Counted from the stretch's first letter, positions 15,939-26,144 are shown. The stretch: DNA of 64,000 nt from Pontibacter anaerobius (GCF_026241195.1 NZ_JAPFQO010000014.1:51842-115841), one strand, 5' to 3'. Numbers and translations: made by a program. Notes: a model not told the origin generated them from the letters alone.

Positions 15939-16913
15939 CTACACTGCCTGCTCCTGCTTCATCTTCTTCAGGTTCACGAGCATGTCCTCAGTCATGGCGT
16001 CCAGGTCATACTTCGGGTTCCAGCCCCAATCCTGCTGGGCAGCACTGTCGTCGATGCTTTGTGGCCACGAGTCGGCTATTTTCTGGCGGGAGTCCGGCTT
16101 GTATACGATTTCGAAATCCGGGATGTGCTTCTGGATAGAGGCCGCGATCTCTTTCGGGGAGAAGCTCATGGCGCTCAGGTTGTACGAGTCGCGCACTTTT
16201 ATCTGCTCTGCCGGTGCGTGCATCAGGTCCAGGGTCGCCTTCAGGGCATCCGGCATGTACATCATCGGCAGGTAAGTGTCTTCGCTCAGGAAACACTCGA
16301 AGGTCTCATCCTCCAGGGCTTTGTGGTAAATATCCACGGCATAATCTGTGGTGCCGCCGCCCGGCAGAGCTTTGTAACCGATCAGGCCAGGGTAGCGGAG
16401 GCTGCGCACATCCAGGCCATACTTCTGGAAGTAGTACTCGCACCAGCGCTCACCAGCCTGCTTGCTGATGCCGTACACGGTGTTCGGGTCCATTATGGTT
16501 TGCTGTGGCGTGTTCTGTCGCGGCGTGCTCGGGCCGAAAACAGCGATAGAGCTTGGCCAGTAAACGCGGCCTACTTTGTGCTCCAGGGCCAGGTCCAGCA
16601 CATTGAACAGGCCGTCCATGTTCAGTTTCCAGGCAAACTTGGGGTTCTTCTCACCGGTAGCCGACAGCACGGCCGCCAGGTGGTAGATCTGCTTGAATTT
16701 ATACTTGGAGGCTAAGTCGGCCAGTACGTTCGTGTCCAGCACATCCACCTTCTCGAAAGGGCCTGAGTCGCGCAGGTCGGCTTGCTTGGGAGGGGCAATG
16801 TCGGCCGCCACCACGTTTGCATCACCATACATTTTGCGCAGCTCCATTGTGAGTTCAGAGCCCAGCTGCCCGCAGGCACCAATCACCAATACCGTGTCAC
16901 TTGTGTTTGCCAT
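15939..16913 (-). CDS. NAD-dependent L-threonine 3-dehydrogenase, SDR/epimerase type
   Basis: 324 aa extended SDR. It has a Rossmann motif VIGACGQLGSE (residues 10-20), and AAVLSATGEKNPKFAWKLNMDG matches the short-chain threonine dehydrogenases rather than sugar epimerases. The catalytic Ser and YxxxK are in PSSIAVFGPS and TVYGISKQAGE. The enzyme oxidises L-threonine to 2-amino-3-ketobutyrate, which Kbl (18406) cleaves to glycine and acetyl-CoA. A kbl gene only 1.5 kb away supports this assignment over UDP-glucose epimerase. The two genes are divergent and not in one operon. Confidence 0.87.
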   Translation of the reverse strand: MANTSDTVLVIGACGQLGSELTMELRKMYGDANVVAADIAPPKQADLRDSGPFEKVDVLDTNVLADLASKYKFKQIYHLAAVLSATGEKNPKFAWKLNMDGLFNVLDLALEHKVGRVYWPSSIAVFGPSTPRQNTPQQTIMDPNTVYGISKQAGERWCEYYFQKYGLDVRSLRYPGLIGYKALPGGGTTDYAVDIYHKALEDETFECFLSEDTYLPMMYMPDALKATLDLMHAPAEQIKVRDSYNLSAMSFSPKEIAASIQKHIPDFEIVYKPDSRQKIADSWPQSIDDSAAQQDWGWNPKYDLDAMTEDMLVNLKKMKQEQAV

Positions 16914-17200
16914 AGCGAAATAAGAAATCTTTGCACAAAGTAACCGAATTCAGTGCAATCCAAAAAATATACTTCAAGAAGAAAGGCGGGGGGCGGGCGG
17001 AAAGTATAAAACGGAAAGAAGCCGCGGACTCAAAGTCAACGGCCTCTCCTCAACCTAACGTAAACTAACCGTTATTTCACCTTGGCAACAAAGGTATGGC
17101 GGGGTTAGAGGCGGGAAAAGTGCCCAGGGCAACCTTAACGATTAGATAACCCGGCGTAAACTATCGGTAACCTTAGCCCGGCGTGGCAGGCGGATTTTCT

Positions 17201-17208
17201 TATATTTG
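17201..17208 (+). promoter_or_regulatory. Putative -7 box for the repeat-protein gene
   Basis: TATATTTG (TAnnTTTG), 82 bases before the ATG at 17291, in an otherwise empty 377-base gap between divergent genes. Confidence 0.4.
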
Positions 17209-17290
17209 TAGGGATACCGGCACAAAGCAGCGCATGAATAGTCAATTTGAGCCCGAAACCGTAACTTGCGCCACCAAAGGCCTGTAACGT

Positions 17291-18355
17291 ATGACATTTG
17301 AGGAGTTCCTGGTAAAAAAGCGGATAAACAAGGCGGCTTTTGAAGCGGCTGATCCGGCACGCTTTGCGGCGTGGCAGGAGATGTACGCCCAGATGCACCC
17401 CAACAGCTTTCTGGTGCAGGTGAAGATGGTGCTGAACGATGTGCGCCTGCGCTATCACCTGGCTGAAGAGGATATTCCGAAGCCAGAACCGACTGCTGCC
17501 CGTCCGGCCGCGGTGCGCAGGGCCGTTCCGCCTAAGCCTGCCACGGAAGAAACTGCCGCTCCGGCCGCAGCATCCGCCGGAGAAAGTACACCGAAACCAA
17601 GACCAGTAGTACGCCGGCCAGCCGCCATGCAGAAGCCCGCAGAGGGCGAGCCCACAGAAAAGCCGGCCACCACAGAAGCGGAGGAAACCAAGCCGGTTGC
17701 CAGACCTAGGCCAGTGGTGAAGCGGCCTGTTATACCTAAGCCATCGGCAGAGCATGCTGAGGGGGCAGAAAAACCGGAGACCAGCGAGGCTGCCAAGCCG
17801 GCTGCTCGCCCACGGCCAGTGATAAAGCGCCCTGCCGCACTGCAAAAGCCGGAGGAAGAGAGCGCTGCTCCCACACCATCAGATGAAAGTATAAATCCAG
17901 CTTCCGGGGAAACGCCTGCAGCTAAACCAGTACGCCCACGGCCGGTGATAAAACGCCCTGCAACGTTACAGCAGCCTAAACCGGAGGAAGAACAGCAGGA
18001 ACAGGCCTCCGATCAGGCACCTGAAAGCGCACCAAAACCGCCACGGCCGCGGCCAGTGATGAAAAGGCCTGCCGCGTTGCAGAAGCCACAGGAGGAGCAG
18101 CCAAAGCCGGAGGCAGCGGTAGAGCAGTCTGCTGAAGAAACAGCACCCAAACCACTGCGCCCAAGGCCCGTTATCAAGCGACCGGTAGCACTGCAGAAGC
18201 CAAAGGAGGAGGCGCCGGAGCAAGGTATACCGGATGCTACAGAAGGGGCACCTGCGCCTGCCGCTGAAGATAAACCGAAACCGCCAAGGCCACGGCCCAT
18301 CATACGCCGGCCACCGCCCAAAACCGACGAGACCGGCGAGGCAACCGGCCAGTGA
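17291..18355 (+). CDS. Repetitive Pro/Arg/Lys-rich protein with small conserved N-terminal domain
   Basis: 354 aa. Residues 1-57 look folded (MTFEEFLVKKRINKAAFEAADPA; FAAWQEMYAQMHPNSFLVQVK; LNDVRLRYHL). The rest is low-complexity: about seven copies of a unit with consensus RPRPVIKRPAALQKP, separated by acidic Glu/Ala/Pro spacers of varied length, so the tail alternates strongly basic and acidic blocks. There is no signal peptide or membrane segment, so it should be cytoplasmic. The basic blocks could bind nucleic acid or the ribosome, but this is a guess. It lies directly before kbl (50-base gap, same strand) and may be co-transcribed. Confidence 0.8.
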   Translation: MTFEEFLVKKRINKAAFEAADPARFAAWQEMYAQMHPNSFLVQVKMVLNDVRLRYHLAEEDIPKPEPTAARPAAVRRAVPPKPATEETAAPAAASAGESTPKPRPVVRRPAAMQKPAEGEPTEKPATTEAEETKPVARPRPVVKRPVIPKPSAEHAEGAEKPETSEAAKPAARPRPVIKRPAALQKPEEESAAPTPSDESINPASGETPAAKPVRPRPVIKRPATLQQPKPEEEQQEQASDQAPESAPKPPRPRPVMKRPAALQKPQEEQPKPEAAVEQSAEETAPKPLRPRPVIKRPVALQKPKEEAPEQGIPDATEGAPAPAAEDKPKPPRPRPIIRRPPPKTDETGEATGQ

Positions 18356-18405
18356 TCATACTTTAAAAAGAGAACAACGAGTAACGTATAACAAACAACG
18401 AAACT

Positions 18406-19602
<1,197 letters not shown>

Positions 19603-19627
19603 GTATACCCCCGGATTAAAGTATAGA

Positions 19628-19656
19628 AAAGCCACTCCTGCCATGGGAGTGGCTTT
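19628..19656 (+). terminator. kbl terminator
   Basis: Stem AAAGCCACTCC/GGAGTGGCTTT (11 bp) with a 7-nt loop and a following T-run. Confidence 0.85.
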
Positions 19657-19699
19657 ATTTTTTTATAACTTGTACCACACTCAGGATAAAACCAGAAGT

Positions 19700-19987
19700 A
19701 TGAATAATATCAAGATAAAGCCGGGGCAGGTGTTGTTGGGCACGGTGCTGTCGTGGATGGTGATCTCTTTTCTGGCTTATACTACGGCAGATATGCGCAA
19801 CGAGCCAAACGTGGTGTACACGCTGCTGCAGATAACATTCTACTTCTCGCTGTTGCTGTCGGTGGAGGCGTACCTGAGCCTGCTGCTGAACCCGCAGTGG
19901 ACGCGCCTGCACTTTGGCACCATTCTGCTGCTCATAGCACCAGCACTGCTGTACCTGATGTGGTTCGTAAGCGAAACCCTTTTCTAA
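19700..19987 (+). CDS. Small membrane protein, 95 aa
   Basis: Start ATG 19700 (MNNIKIKPGQVLLGTVLSW). The longer frame begins inside the kbl terminator. Three hydrophobic segments are visible (LLGTVLSWMVISFLAYT; LLQITFYFSLLLSVEAYL; LHFGTILLLIAPALLYLMW). No family is recognised. It precedes another small membrane gene by three bases, so they form a two-gene operon. Confidence 0.7.
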   Translation: MNNIKIKPGQVLLGTVLSWMVISFLAYTTADMRNEPNVVYTLLQITFYFSLLLSVEAYLSLLLNPQWTRLHFGTILLLIAPALLYLMWFVSETLF

Positions 19988-19990
19988 CTT

Positions 19991-20200
19991 ATGATGGACC
20001 TGTTCGCACGCAACCCTGAGATTTTCCTGCTGGTCACCCTGAACTACCTGCTGGTGGCCATTGCCCTTATTCACCTCATTTTCAAGTCTGATTACCCCGT
20101 TGGCTCGCGCCTTATCTGGATGGCCATACTGTGGCTGGTACCTGTACTTGGTATAGCGGCTTATTGGCTGGTATGGTATAGGCGGGAAGGAAGGCTATAA
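19991..20200 (+). CDS. PLDc_N-like small membrane protein
   Basis: 69 aa with two membrane helices. The second, ILWLVPVLGIAAYWLVWYRREGR, has the W-x3-P-x-G-x3-Y-W pattern of the phospholipase D N-terminal (PLDc_N) membrane domain that also occurs alone in Bacteroidota. No catalytic domain follows. It probably forms an operon with the preceding gene. Its function is unknown. Confidence 0.7.
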   Translation: MMDLFARNPEIFLLVTLNYLLVAIALIHLIFKSDYPVGSRLIWMAILWLVPVLGIAAYWLVWYRREGRL

Positions 20201-20292
20201 AGTAATAAGTGTAAGTATACCAAGCACTCGCAGGAGCTCTGCATAAGCGAGATCTTAGGGAGTCCGCGTACTTATACTTCCTGCAACAGGAA

Positions 20293-20552
20293 CCAAGCTA
20301 TCCTTTCCTGCTAATGTTCATCCTCAGTCTTACGAGCGACATTTTCCATAGCTGACTTTGGCTCCCTCAGGCCCGGGAGGGCTCGTCTTCCCGCATCGCG
20401 CTGTGTACATTTCCTGCCCTCGTGCCTCGGGCTGCCTCGCTTCGCTTGTCACCGGAAATCTACAAGGCGCTCAACGGAAAGACTGGAATCAATTTGATAG
20501 CCAAAGCTATACTACTTGAACCAAGTCCCCCTTCGAAGGGGGCAGGGGGATG
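20293..20552 (+). repeat. ~260-bp composite intergenic element, copy 2
   Basis: CAAGCTATCCTT, TCATCCTCAGTCTTAC, CTGACTTTGGCTCCCTC, GCCCGGGAGGGCTCGTCTTC, CAAGGCGCTCAACGGAAAGA, then the hairpin CCCCCTTCGAAGGGGG plus CAGGGGGATG (20526-20552). Same order as the copies at 10920, 45487 (inverted) and 56328. Confidence 0.8.
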
Positions 20553-20570
20553 TAATCTCCTGCTGAAAGT

Positions 20571-20600
20571 TCCCCTCTCGGGAGGGGCAGGGGTGGGTTT
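20571..20600 (+). repeat. C-rich hairpin repeat
   Basis: CCCCTCTCGGGAGGGG followed by CAGGGGTGGGTTT; a solo member of the family that brackets the DUF559 gene. The rest of the gap to 20719 shows nothing else. Confidence 0.75.
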
Positions 20601-20719
20601 ATACTTTTGCTTATGACATCTATCCCCAATATGAAACTTATACTTCGGCCAAAGCAGTTACAGACTCCTCGTCTTAACAAGGAAGGGAGCTATACTTAAC
20701 TACCTTTCCAAGTATAAAC

Positions 20720-21559
20720 TTACGCGGCGCTAACTGATTTCTCAGAGACGGCGGCGGCTGGCTTCTGGTCGGTGTCGAACAGGAACTGGTTTAGTTTTAC
20801 GCGCAGGTCGGCGGAGGACAGGTTGCGGTAAGCCTCGCCGTTACGCACCAGCGCAATCTGGCCCGTTTCTTCGGATACCACCAGCACAATGCTATCGGTA
20901 ATCTCGGTCAGGCCGATGGCGGCGCGGTGGCGCAGGCCCATGGAGGCCGGAATCTCCTGGTTTTCGGAAACCGGAAGTATACAGCGAGCAGCCTTGATGC
21001 GGTTGCCGGAGATGATCACGGCGCCGTCGTGCAGCGGGCTGTGCTTGTTAAAGATCGACATGAGCAGGCGCTTCGAAATCACGGCGTCAATCAAATCACC
21101 AGACTCGGCGTAGTATTTCAGTTCGGAGCTTTTCGCGAATACAATAAGCGCACCGGTATTTTTGCCAGCCAACGATTTGGCTGCCTCAATAAATGGCGTC
21201 AGGCTTAGCTTCTCGCTCTGCTCGCGGCGCCACGGGAAACCCCAGAAGCGGTCGTGGTTAAGGGAGGTTGTTTTACCAATCAGCAGCAGGAAACGCCGTA
21301 TTTCGGGCTGGAAAAGTATGATGGCAGCCAGCACACCCACGCCCATAAACTGACCAAGTATAATACTCAGCAACTCCATGCCTGCGGCGCGCACCACCAG
21401 GTACAGCAGGTACACCGACAGCAGGCCCAGGAAAATCTTCAGCGCCACGCTGCCCGTCAGTAGCTTGTACAACTGGTACAGCAGCACCGTCACGAGCAGG
21501 ATATCGATGATATCGAGCAGCTCAATCTCTAAAAAACCTATGCTGAATAAAAAGATCAA
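20720..21559 (-). CDS. cdaA: Diadenylate cyclase CdaA
   Basis: 279 aa. It makes cyclic di-AMP from two ATP. Three N-terminal membrane helices (about residues 1-85) are followed by a DisA_N/DAC domain with the catalytic D178-G-A180 (SPLHDGAVII) and R210-H-R212 (GLRHRAAIGLTE) motifs. The start appears to be TTG at 21559, because the upstream frame closes within two codons. TTG overlaps the folP TGA in TTGA, so translation is probably coupled. The folP-cdaA arrangement links folate synthesis to c-di-AMP genes. Confidence 0.93.
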   Translation of the reverse strand: MIFLFSIGFLEIELLDIIDILLVTVLLYQLYKLLTGSVALKIFLGLLSVYLLYLVVRAAGMELLSIILGQFMGVGVLAAIILFQPEIRRFLLLIGKTTSLNHDRFWGFPWRREQSEKLSLTPFIEAAKSLAGKNTGALIVFAKSSELKYYAESGDLIDAVISKRLLMSIFNKHSPLHDGAVIISGNRIKAARCILPVSENQEIPASMGLRHRAAIGLTEITDSIVLVVSEETGQIALVRNGEAYRNLSSADLRVKLNQFLFDTDQKPAAAVSEKSVSAA

Positions 21560-22422
21560 AGTTTAGTTTTCTCTAAAAGTATAATGGTTTGCTTAGCTTC
21601 TTTTACGTCGTGCACCCGCAAAATGTCGGCACCTTTCATCAACGCTACACTGTTCACGGCTATTGTGCCGGTCAGGGCATCGGCCTGGTTAATTCCCAGC
21701 GATTTATAGACCATAGACTTGCGCGACATGCCGGCAAGTACCGGCAGGCCTAAGATACGGAAATCCTCCAAATGACGAAGCAGTTCAAAATTATGTTCCA
21801 CGGTTTTCGCAAATCCGAAGCCGGGGTCCAGAATCACGTCTTTCACGCCGAGCTGCTGCAGTTTGGCCAATTGGCTTTGCAGTTCGTCCAGCACCTCCAC
21901 CACTAAATTATCATACTTGGCGTGGCTGGCCATGTCTTGTGGTGTACCGCGCATGTGCATCAGCACGTAAGGCACCTGCAGCCGCGCTATGGTCTCGAAC
22001 ATGGCCTCATCCAGCAAGCCGCCCCCCACATCGTTTATGATGTGCGCGCCGGCGGCTATACTTGCCTCGGCCACGCTAGCCCTAAACGTGTCTACGGAAA
22101 TAATCGCCTCCGGGAAGTTGCGGTGTATGGCCTCAATGGCTGGCAGAATGCGGTCCTGCTCCTCCTGAGCCGATACCTCTGCCGCGCCGGGGCGTGTGCT
22201 GTAGCCACCAATATCCAGTATGTCAGCGCCATCGGCCAGCATTTGCGCGGCCTTCTGAACGGCCTCGTCGGCGGAGTTCAGGCGGCTGCCCGGGAAAAAG
22301 GAATCAGGGGTAAGGTTCAGGATGCCCATCACGAGCGGCACCTCCAGCGAGAGTAGCTTTCCGCGGCAGTTTAGTGTGGATTTTTTCTTAAAAAGCGTAT
22401 CTTTCGCTTCCAATGTTGGCAT
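21556..22422 (-). CDS. folP: Dihydropteroate synthase
   Basis: About 288 aa from ATG 22422 (MPTLEAKDTLF); a TTG three codons earlier is possible. It condenses p-aminobenzoate with dihydropterin pyrophosphate. Family motifs are VMGILNLTPDSFFPGSR, ADILDIGGYSTRPGA, SVDTFRASVA, HIINDVGGG, and ILDPGFGFAKT, with the C-terminal RVHDVKEAKQ. The ATG lies inside the 5' region of the divergent DUF1599 frame (see that entry). The gene overlaps cdaA by four bases downstream. Confidence 0.94.
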   Translation of the reverse strand: MPTLEAKDTLFKKKSTLNCRGKLLSLEVPLVMGILNLTPDSFFPGSRLNSADEAVQKAAQMLADGADILDIGGYSTRPGAAEVSAQEEQDRILPAIEAIHRNFPEAIISVDTFRASVAEASIAAGAHIINDVGGGLLDEAMFETIARLQVPYVLMHMRGTPQDMASHAKYDNLVVEVLDELQSQLAKLQQLGVKDVILDPGFGFAKTVEHNFELLRHLEDFRILGLPVLAGMSRKSMVYKSLGINQADALTGTIAVNSVALMKGADILRVHDVKEAKQTIILLEKTKL

Positions 22423-23012
22423 CTGGGTCAATTATTTTTAAAATTAAAGCTAAAAAGTTGATTAGTCAAACGCTGCAGGAATATAATCAGGTAGTACAAC
22501 GCTGCAAGGATACATTTGTTAAAAAGACGAAGGACTACGGCACCGCCTGGCGCGTGCTACGGCTACCTTCCATCACCGATCAGATCTTCATCAAGGCCCA
22601 GCGCATCCGCTCCATACAGGAAAAGGGCAAGCAGCTGGTAGAGGACGACATCAACGGGGAGTTTGTGGGCATCATCAACTACTGCGTTATCGCGCTGATG
22701 CAGCTGAACCTGCCTGCCGATGCTCCGCTGAGCCTGTCGGCGGAGGACGTGGAGCGGGAGTATACCCATCATATCGAGGAGAACATTGAGCTGCTGAACG
22801 CCAAAAACCACGACTACGGCGAGGCCTGGCGCGACATGCGCGTGAGCTCCATCACCGACATTATCCTGATGAAGCTCTACCGCACCAAGCAGATCGAGGA
22901 TAACGAGGGGCAGACGCTGATATCAGAAGGCGTGGAAGCCAACTACCGCGACATGATCAACTATGCCGTGTTTGCGCTCATAAAATCCGGGTTTGCGGAG
23001 AAGGTCGGCTAA
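22413..23012 (+). CDS. DUF1599 protein with duplicated domain
   Basis: 199 aa from ATG 22413, or 184 aa from TTG 22458 (LISQTLQEYNQ), which I find more likely because the first ATG overlaps the folP start on the other strand. Two homologous halves each contain a KxxDYGxAWRxxR motif (KKTKDYGTAWRVLRLPSITD; AKNHDYGEAWRDMRVSSITD) and a helical N/C-terminal pair. DUF1599 is common in Bacteroidota, of unknown function, and often sits next to folP and the BT_3928-like gene, as here. Confidence 0.88.
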   Translation: MLASGSIIFKIKAKKLISQTLQEYNQVVQRCKDTFVKKTKDYGTAWRVLRLPSITDQIFIKAQRIRSIQEKGKQLVEDDINGEFVGIINYCVIALMQLNLPADAPLSLSAEDVEREYTHHIEENIELLNAKNHDYGEAWRDMRVSSITDIILMKLYRTKQIEDNEGQTLISEGVEANYRDMINYAVFALIKSGFAEKVG

Positions 23013-23119
23013 GGTACGAGCTACAAGCTCGCACCAGCGATAGCAAACTGTACGCTCGCATCAGCGAAAACATAACTCCTAAACTCTCTAACTTTTTAAC
23101 TCTCTAACTACTAAGGTTG

Positions 23120-24226
23120 ATGAAGTTCATAAGTAATCTTTTCTGGCTGTTTGTAGCAGTGTTGTTCATTTTCTCTGGCCTGATCAAGATAAATGACCCG
23201 GTGGGCACGGCGATTAAGCTGGAGGAGTATTTCGAGGTATTCTCCACAGATATTGCACCTTTTTTCAAGAGCTTTGAGCCTTACTCGTTGTTTCTATCCA
23301 TCTTTCTGAGTGCGGCGGAGATTGTGCTGGGCGTAGCGCTGCTGGTGCGGTTCAAACTCAAGGCGGTGCTGTGGCTGCTGCTCGTCATGATCGTGTTCTT
23401 CACCTTCCTTACCTTCTACTCTGCTTACTTCAACAAAGTAACCGACTGCGGCTGTTTCGGCGATGCCATTAAGCTTACACCGTGGGAGTCGTTTACGAAG
23501 GATATTATCCTGCTGGTGATGATCGTGGTGCTGCTGCTCACGCAGAAGTACCTGCAGCCGTTTATGCGCGCCTCTTCCGGGGCCATCATCACCATCATCA
23601 CGGCGGCACTGTCGGTGGTGGTGGGCTGGTATGCCTATGAGCACCTGCCCTATATCGATTTCAGATCCTATAAAGTCGGCAACAACATCCCGACGCTGAT
23701 GAAGCCCTCGGCACCGCTGCGCTACAAGTATATCATGGCAAAAGACGGACAGGAGGAGGAATTTGAGGAGTACCCGACTGACACCACCTATACTTTTAAG
23801 GAGATGGTGGCCATTAATCCGGAGGCCGGCCCCAAGATCACCGACTTTAACGTATGGAACGACACGGCCGATTTTACCCAGGAGGTACTGACGGGCAAAA
23901 AGCTGTTGATTATCGTGCAGAGTGTGGCCAAGGCCAAGCAGGACAACTTTGATAGTATAAACACGCTGGTAAAAGCTGCCGAGGCGGCTGGCATTACGCC
24001 AATGGTGGTAACCAGCAGCAGCGCCGCCGACTTTGAAGCCTTCCGCCACGAGGTGAACCTGGCTGCCCCTTACTACTTCGGCGACGGCACCGTGCTTAAG
24101 ACCATCATCCGCTCTAATCCTGGCCTCGTGCTGCTGCAGGACGGCACCGTGAAAGGCAAGTGGCACCATAACGACACCCCGGATATAGAGGAGGTGACAG
24201 AGTTGGTTTCGACGGATGAGGAGTAG
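23120..24226 (+). CDS. BT_3928-like membrane protein (DoxX/MauE-type) with thioredoxin-like tail
   Basis: 368 aa from ATG 23120. The N-terminal half has four or more membrane helices with the MauE/DoxX pattern FIFSGLIKINDPVGTAIKLEEYF and a C-G-C-F pair (TDCGCFGDAIKLTPWESF). The C-terminal half is soluble, with a thioredoxin-like order (LLIIVQSVAKAKQDNFDSI; ITPMVVTSSSAADF; PGLVLLQDGTVKGKW) but no CxxC. It probably handles redox or quinone-linked thiol chemistry; the exact role is unknown. The next gene starts inside its last codons. Confidence 0.85.
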   Translation: MKFISNLFWLFVAVLFIFSGLIKINDPVGTAIKLEEYFEVFSTDIAPFFKSFEPYSLFLSIFLSAAEIVLGVALLVRFKLKAVLWLLLVMIVFFTFLTFYSAYFNKVTDCGCFGDAIKLTPWESFTKDIILLVMIVVLLLTQKYLQPFMRASSGAIITIITAALSVVVGWYAYEHLPYIDFRSYKVGNNIPTLMKPSAPLRYKYIMAKDGQEEEFEEYPTDTTYTFKEMVAINPEAGPKITDFNVWNDTADFTQEVLTGKKLLIIVQSVAKAKQDNFDSINTLVKAAEAAGITPMVVTSSSAADFEAFRHEVNLAAPYYFGDGTVLKTIIRSNPGLVLLQDGTVKGKWHHNDTPDIEEVTELVSTDEE

Positions 24227-24872
24227 GCTTTTCCTTGCTTTGCTTGCTTTAATGCTGATCTCCTGCGCTGATGGTAAAACCTCTACTTCCTTTGATAGTT
24301 TAGAGACAATGCAAATCGACTCATTAGAAAGAGTTGATATAAAACAGGAATTAGGATTTTGGGAAGTAAGCAAAGCATCTCCCTATTTAGGAGGTTTAGG
24401 AAATAATATCTCATTTGCTTATGGGTTCGCGATGTGTGGAGATACAAGTTACTGCCAAGATTCTAAATGGCAGTATGGCGGATTTATTTGTACTTGCAGA
24501 AACCTTGTCATCAAAAGAGATAAAGGAATAGAGGTTATCAAAAATAGGTTTGAACTCAAGGAAACTTTTGCTCCTATAGAATCAAGGGGAGAGGCGTTAA
24601 GCTACGCTATTATCATGACAAGTAATTACCCTGTATTTGATGAAGAATACTTTAAGGACGAATATAGGTACTTCAGTAGTAAGCCAAGGCCAACAGCAGT
24701 ACAGGAATTTAAGAATCACTATTTAGTTAAGTTATTCGACTATAAAACGTTTGGATGTGATCACCCATACTATTCAGTGCTGGTTCGTGTTGATAAGAAC
24801 GGTGATGTTTCAGAGTATAGAAGGCAGGCTATATTCGAGGATCCGGAAGATGATGGGCTTTGTCGCGATTAA
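24216..24872 (+). CDS. Hypothetical lipoprotein
   Basis: 218 aa. Lipoprotein signal with lipobox LMLISC and no recognised domain. The mature part contains several cysteines (FAMCGDTSYCQDSKW, FICTCRNLV, FGCDHPYYSV, DGLCRD), which may form disulfides in the periplasm. It overlaps the end of the upstream gene by 11 bases and is clearly more AT-rich than both neighbours, which suggests recent acquisition or weak constraint. Confidence 0.7.
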   Translation: MRSRLFLALLALMLISCADGKTSTSFDSLETMQIDSLERVDIKQELGFWEVSKASPYLGGLGNNISFAYGFAMCGDTSYCQDSKWQYGGFICTCRNLVIKRDKGIEVIKNRFELKETFAPIESRGEALSYAIIMTSNYPVFDEEYFKDEYRYFSSKPRPTAVQEFKNHYLVKLFDYKTFGCDHPYYSVLVRVDKNGDVSEYRRQAIFEDPEDDGLCRD

Positions 24873-24904
24873 TCACATCTAACATTCTATAACCGACAGT
24901 TCTA

Positions 24905-25411
24905 ATGCGGATCTTCCTGATAGGCATGATGGGCAGTGGCAAAACCACGCTGGGGCGGCAGCTGGCGCAGCGGATCGGCTACACTTTCGTGGACCTGGAC
25001 GAGTACATTGTGCGGCAGCAGGGGCAGAGTATTGCGCAGATCTTTGAGCGGCAGGGGCAGGAGCACTTCAGAAAGCTGGAGCGGCAGGCGCTGGAGGAAG
25101 TGGTGCAGCAGTACGAGCAGGCCGTGGTCTCTACCGGAGGCGGGGCTCCATGCTTTTTTAACAACATCGATTTTATTAACCTTCACGGCGAAAGCTTTTA
25201 CCTGAAAGTACCCGTAGAGCAGCTGCTGCAGAGGCTGTTAGACCAAGGGCAGGCCGAGCGTCCCCTGCTGGCCGGCAAAAGCCCCGCAGAATTAAAAGTA
25301 TACCTTACCGAAACATTAGCCCACCGAAAGCAGTTTTACGAACGCGCGAAGCATACTTTAGCTGAGGCGAGCCCCACCACCGAAAGCTTTCTGCGCTTGC
25401 TCAACCTATAG
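24905..25411 (+). CDS. aroK: Shikimate kinase
   Basis: 168 aa. It phosphorylates shikimate at the 3-hydroxyl in the aromatic amino-acid pathway. The P-loop is GMMGSGKTTLG (residues 7-17), and the shikimate-binding motif DLDEYI carries the Asp. SIAQIFERQGQEHFRKLE and the glycine triplet VVSTGGGAPC match the family. The lid region is RLLDQGQAERPLLAGK. Normal length. Confidence 0.93.
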   Translation: MRIFLIGMMGSGKTTLGRQLAQRIGYTFVDLDEYIVRQQGQSIAQIFERQGQEHFRKLERQALEEVVQQYEQAVVSTGGGAPCFFNNIDFINLHGESFYLKVPVEQLLQRLLDQGQAERPLLAGKSPAELKVYLTETLAHRKQFYERAKHTLAEASPTTESFLRLLNL

Positions 25412-25511
25412 CGGACACACCTCGTTAATAGCAGTACATTGGTGGCCTGGGTGGGCTAACCTCAAAATTTATTTAGTTTTGCAGCGTTAAAAAATACAGC
25501 AAAATCTAACT

Positions 25512-26123
25512 ATGAAACCTAATCACAAAGGAAGCGCACAGCTTTTTAAGAACCCTGTTCTGGAGAGGATGACCAGAACCCACATTGCCCTGCCTATATC
25601 AATTTTCCTGGTTATAGCCGTAGGGCTGATCTATTATGGCATCACACATGGCTTTATAAGTATTTTCGAGGCCATAGGCTTCTTCTTCGTGGGGTGGTTT
25701 ATCTTCACGTTGCTGGAGTACCTGGCGCACCGCTACGTGTTCCACATGGATACCAACACCCCCCTGAAGGCACGTTTGCAGTACCTGTTCCACGGCAACC
25801 ACCACGAGTACCCCAAAGACAAGAAGCGCCTGGCCATGCCGCCGGTGGTAAGTATACTTTACTCCTCCGCCTTCTTCTTTATTTTCAAGATCATCTTCGG
25901 CACGTTTGTGTTCGGGGTGGTGGCCGGCATGCTGTTCGGCTATGCCATGTACCTGCTGGTGCACTACGTAGTGCATGCCTATCCGCCGCCCAAGAACTTC
26001 CTGAAGCAGCTTTGGATCAACCACAGCATCCACCACTACAAAGACCATGAAAGAGCCTTCGGGGTATCTTCCCCGCTTTGGGATTACATTCTGGGTACGA
26101 TGCCGAAACGCCCGAACAAGTAG
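25512..26123 (+). CDS. Sterol desaturase/fatty acid 2-hydroxylase-like membrane protein
   Basis: 203 aa with about four membrane segments. The di-iron histidine boxes appear in order: HRYVFHMD, HGNHHEYPKDKKRLAMPP, HYVVHAYPP, and HSIHHYKDHERAFGVSSPLWD. This layout, especially the HHEYP box and PLWD ending, matches fatty acid alpha-hydroxylases related to yeast Scs7. It may hydroxylate sphingolipid or lipid acyl chains, since Hymenobacteraceae make sphingolipids; that link is inference. Confidence 0.85.
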   Translation: MKPNHKGSAQLFKNPVLERMTRTHIALPISIFLVIAVGLIYYGITHGFISIFEAIGFFFVGWFIFTLLEYLAHRYVFHMDTNTPLKARLQYLFHGNHHEYPKDKKRLAMPPVVSILYSSAFFFIFKIIFGTFVFGVVAGMLFGYAMYLLVHYVVHAYPPPKNFLKQLWINHSIHHYKDHERAFGVSSPLWDYILGTMPKRPNK

Positions 26124-26144
26124 TTGCCGAAAGTATAAGATATT

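Noticed and set aside
15939..16913. UDP-glucose 4-epimerase as function for the SDR gene.
   Set aside because: The LSATGEKNPKFAWKLNMDG line and kbl nearby fit threonine dehydrogenase better.
20422..20616. ORF of 64 codons in the repeat block (MPRAASLRLSP...).
   Set aside because: It lies in the composite element and C-rich hairpins; the other copies do not keep the frame.
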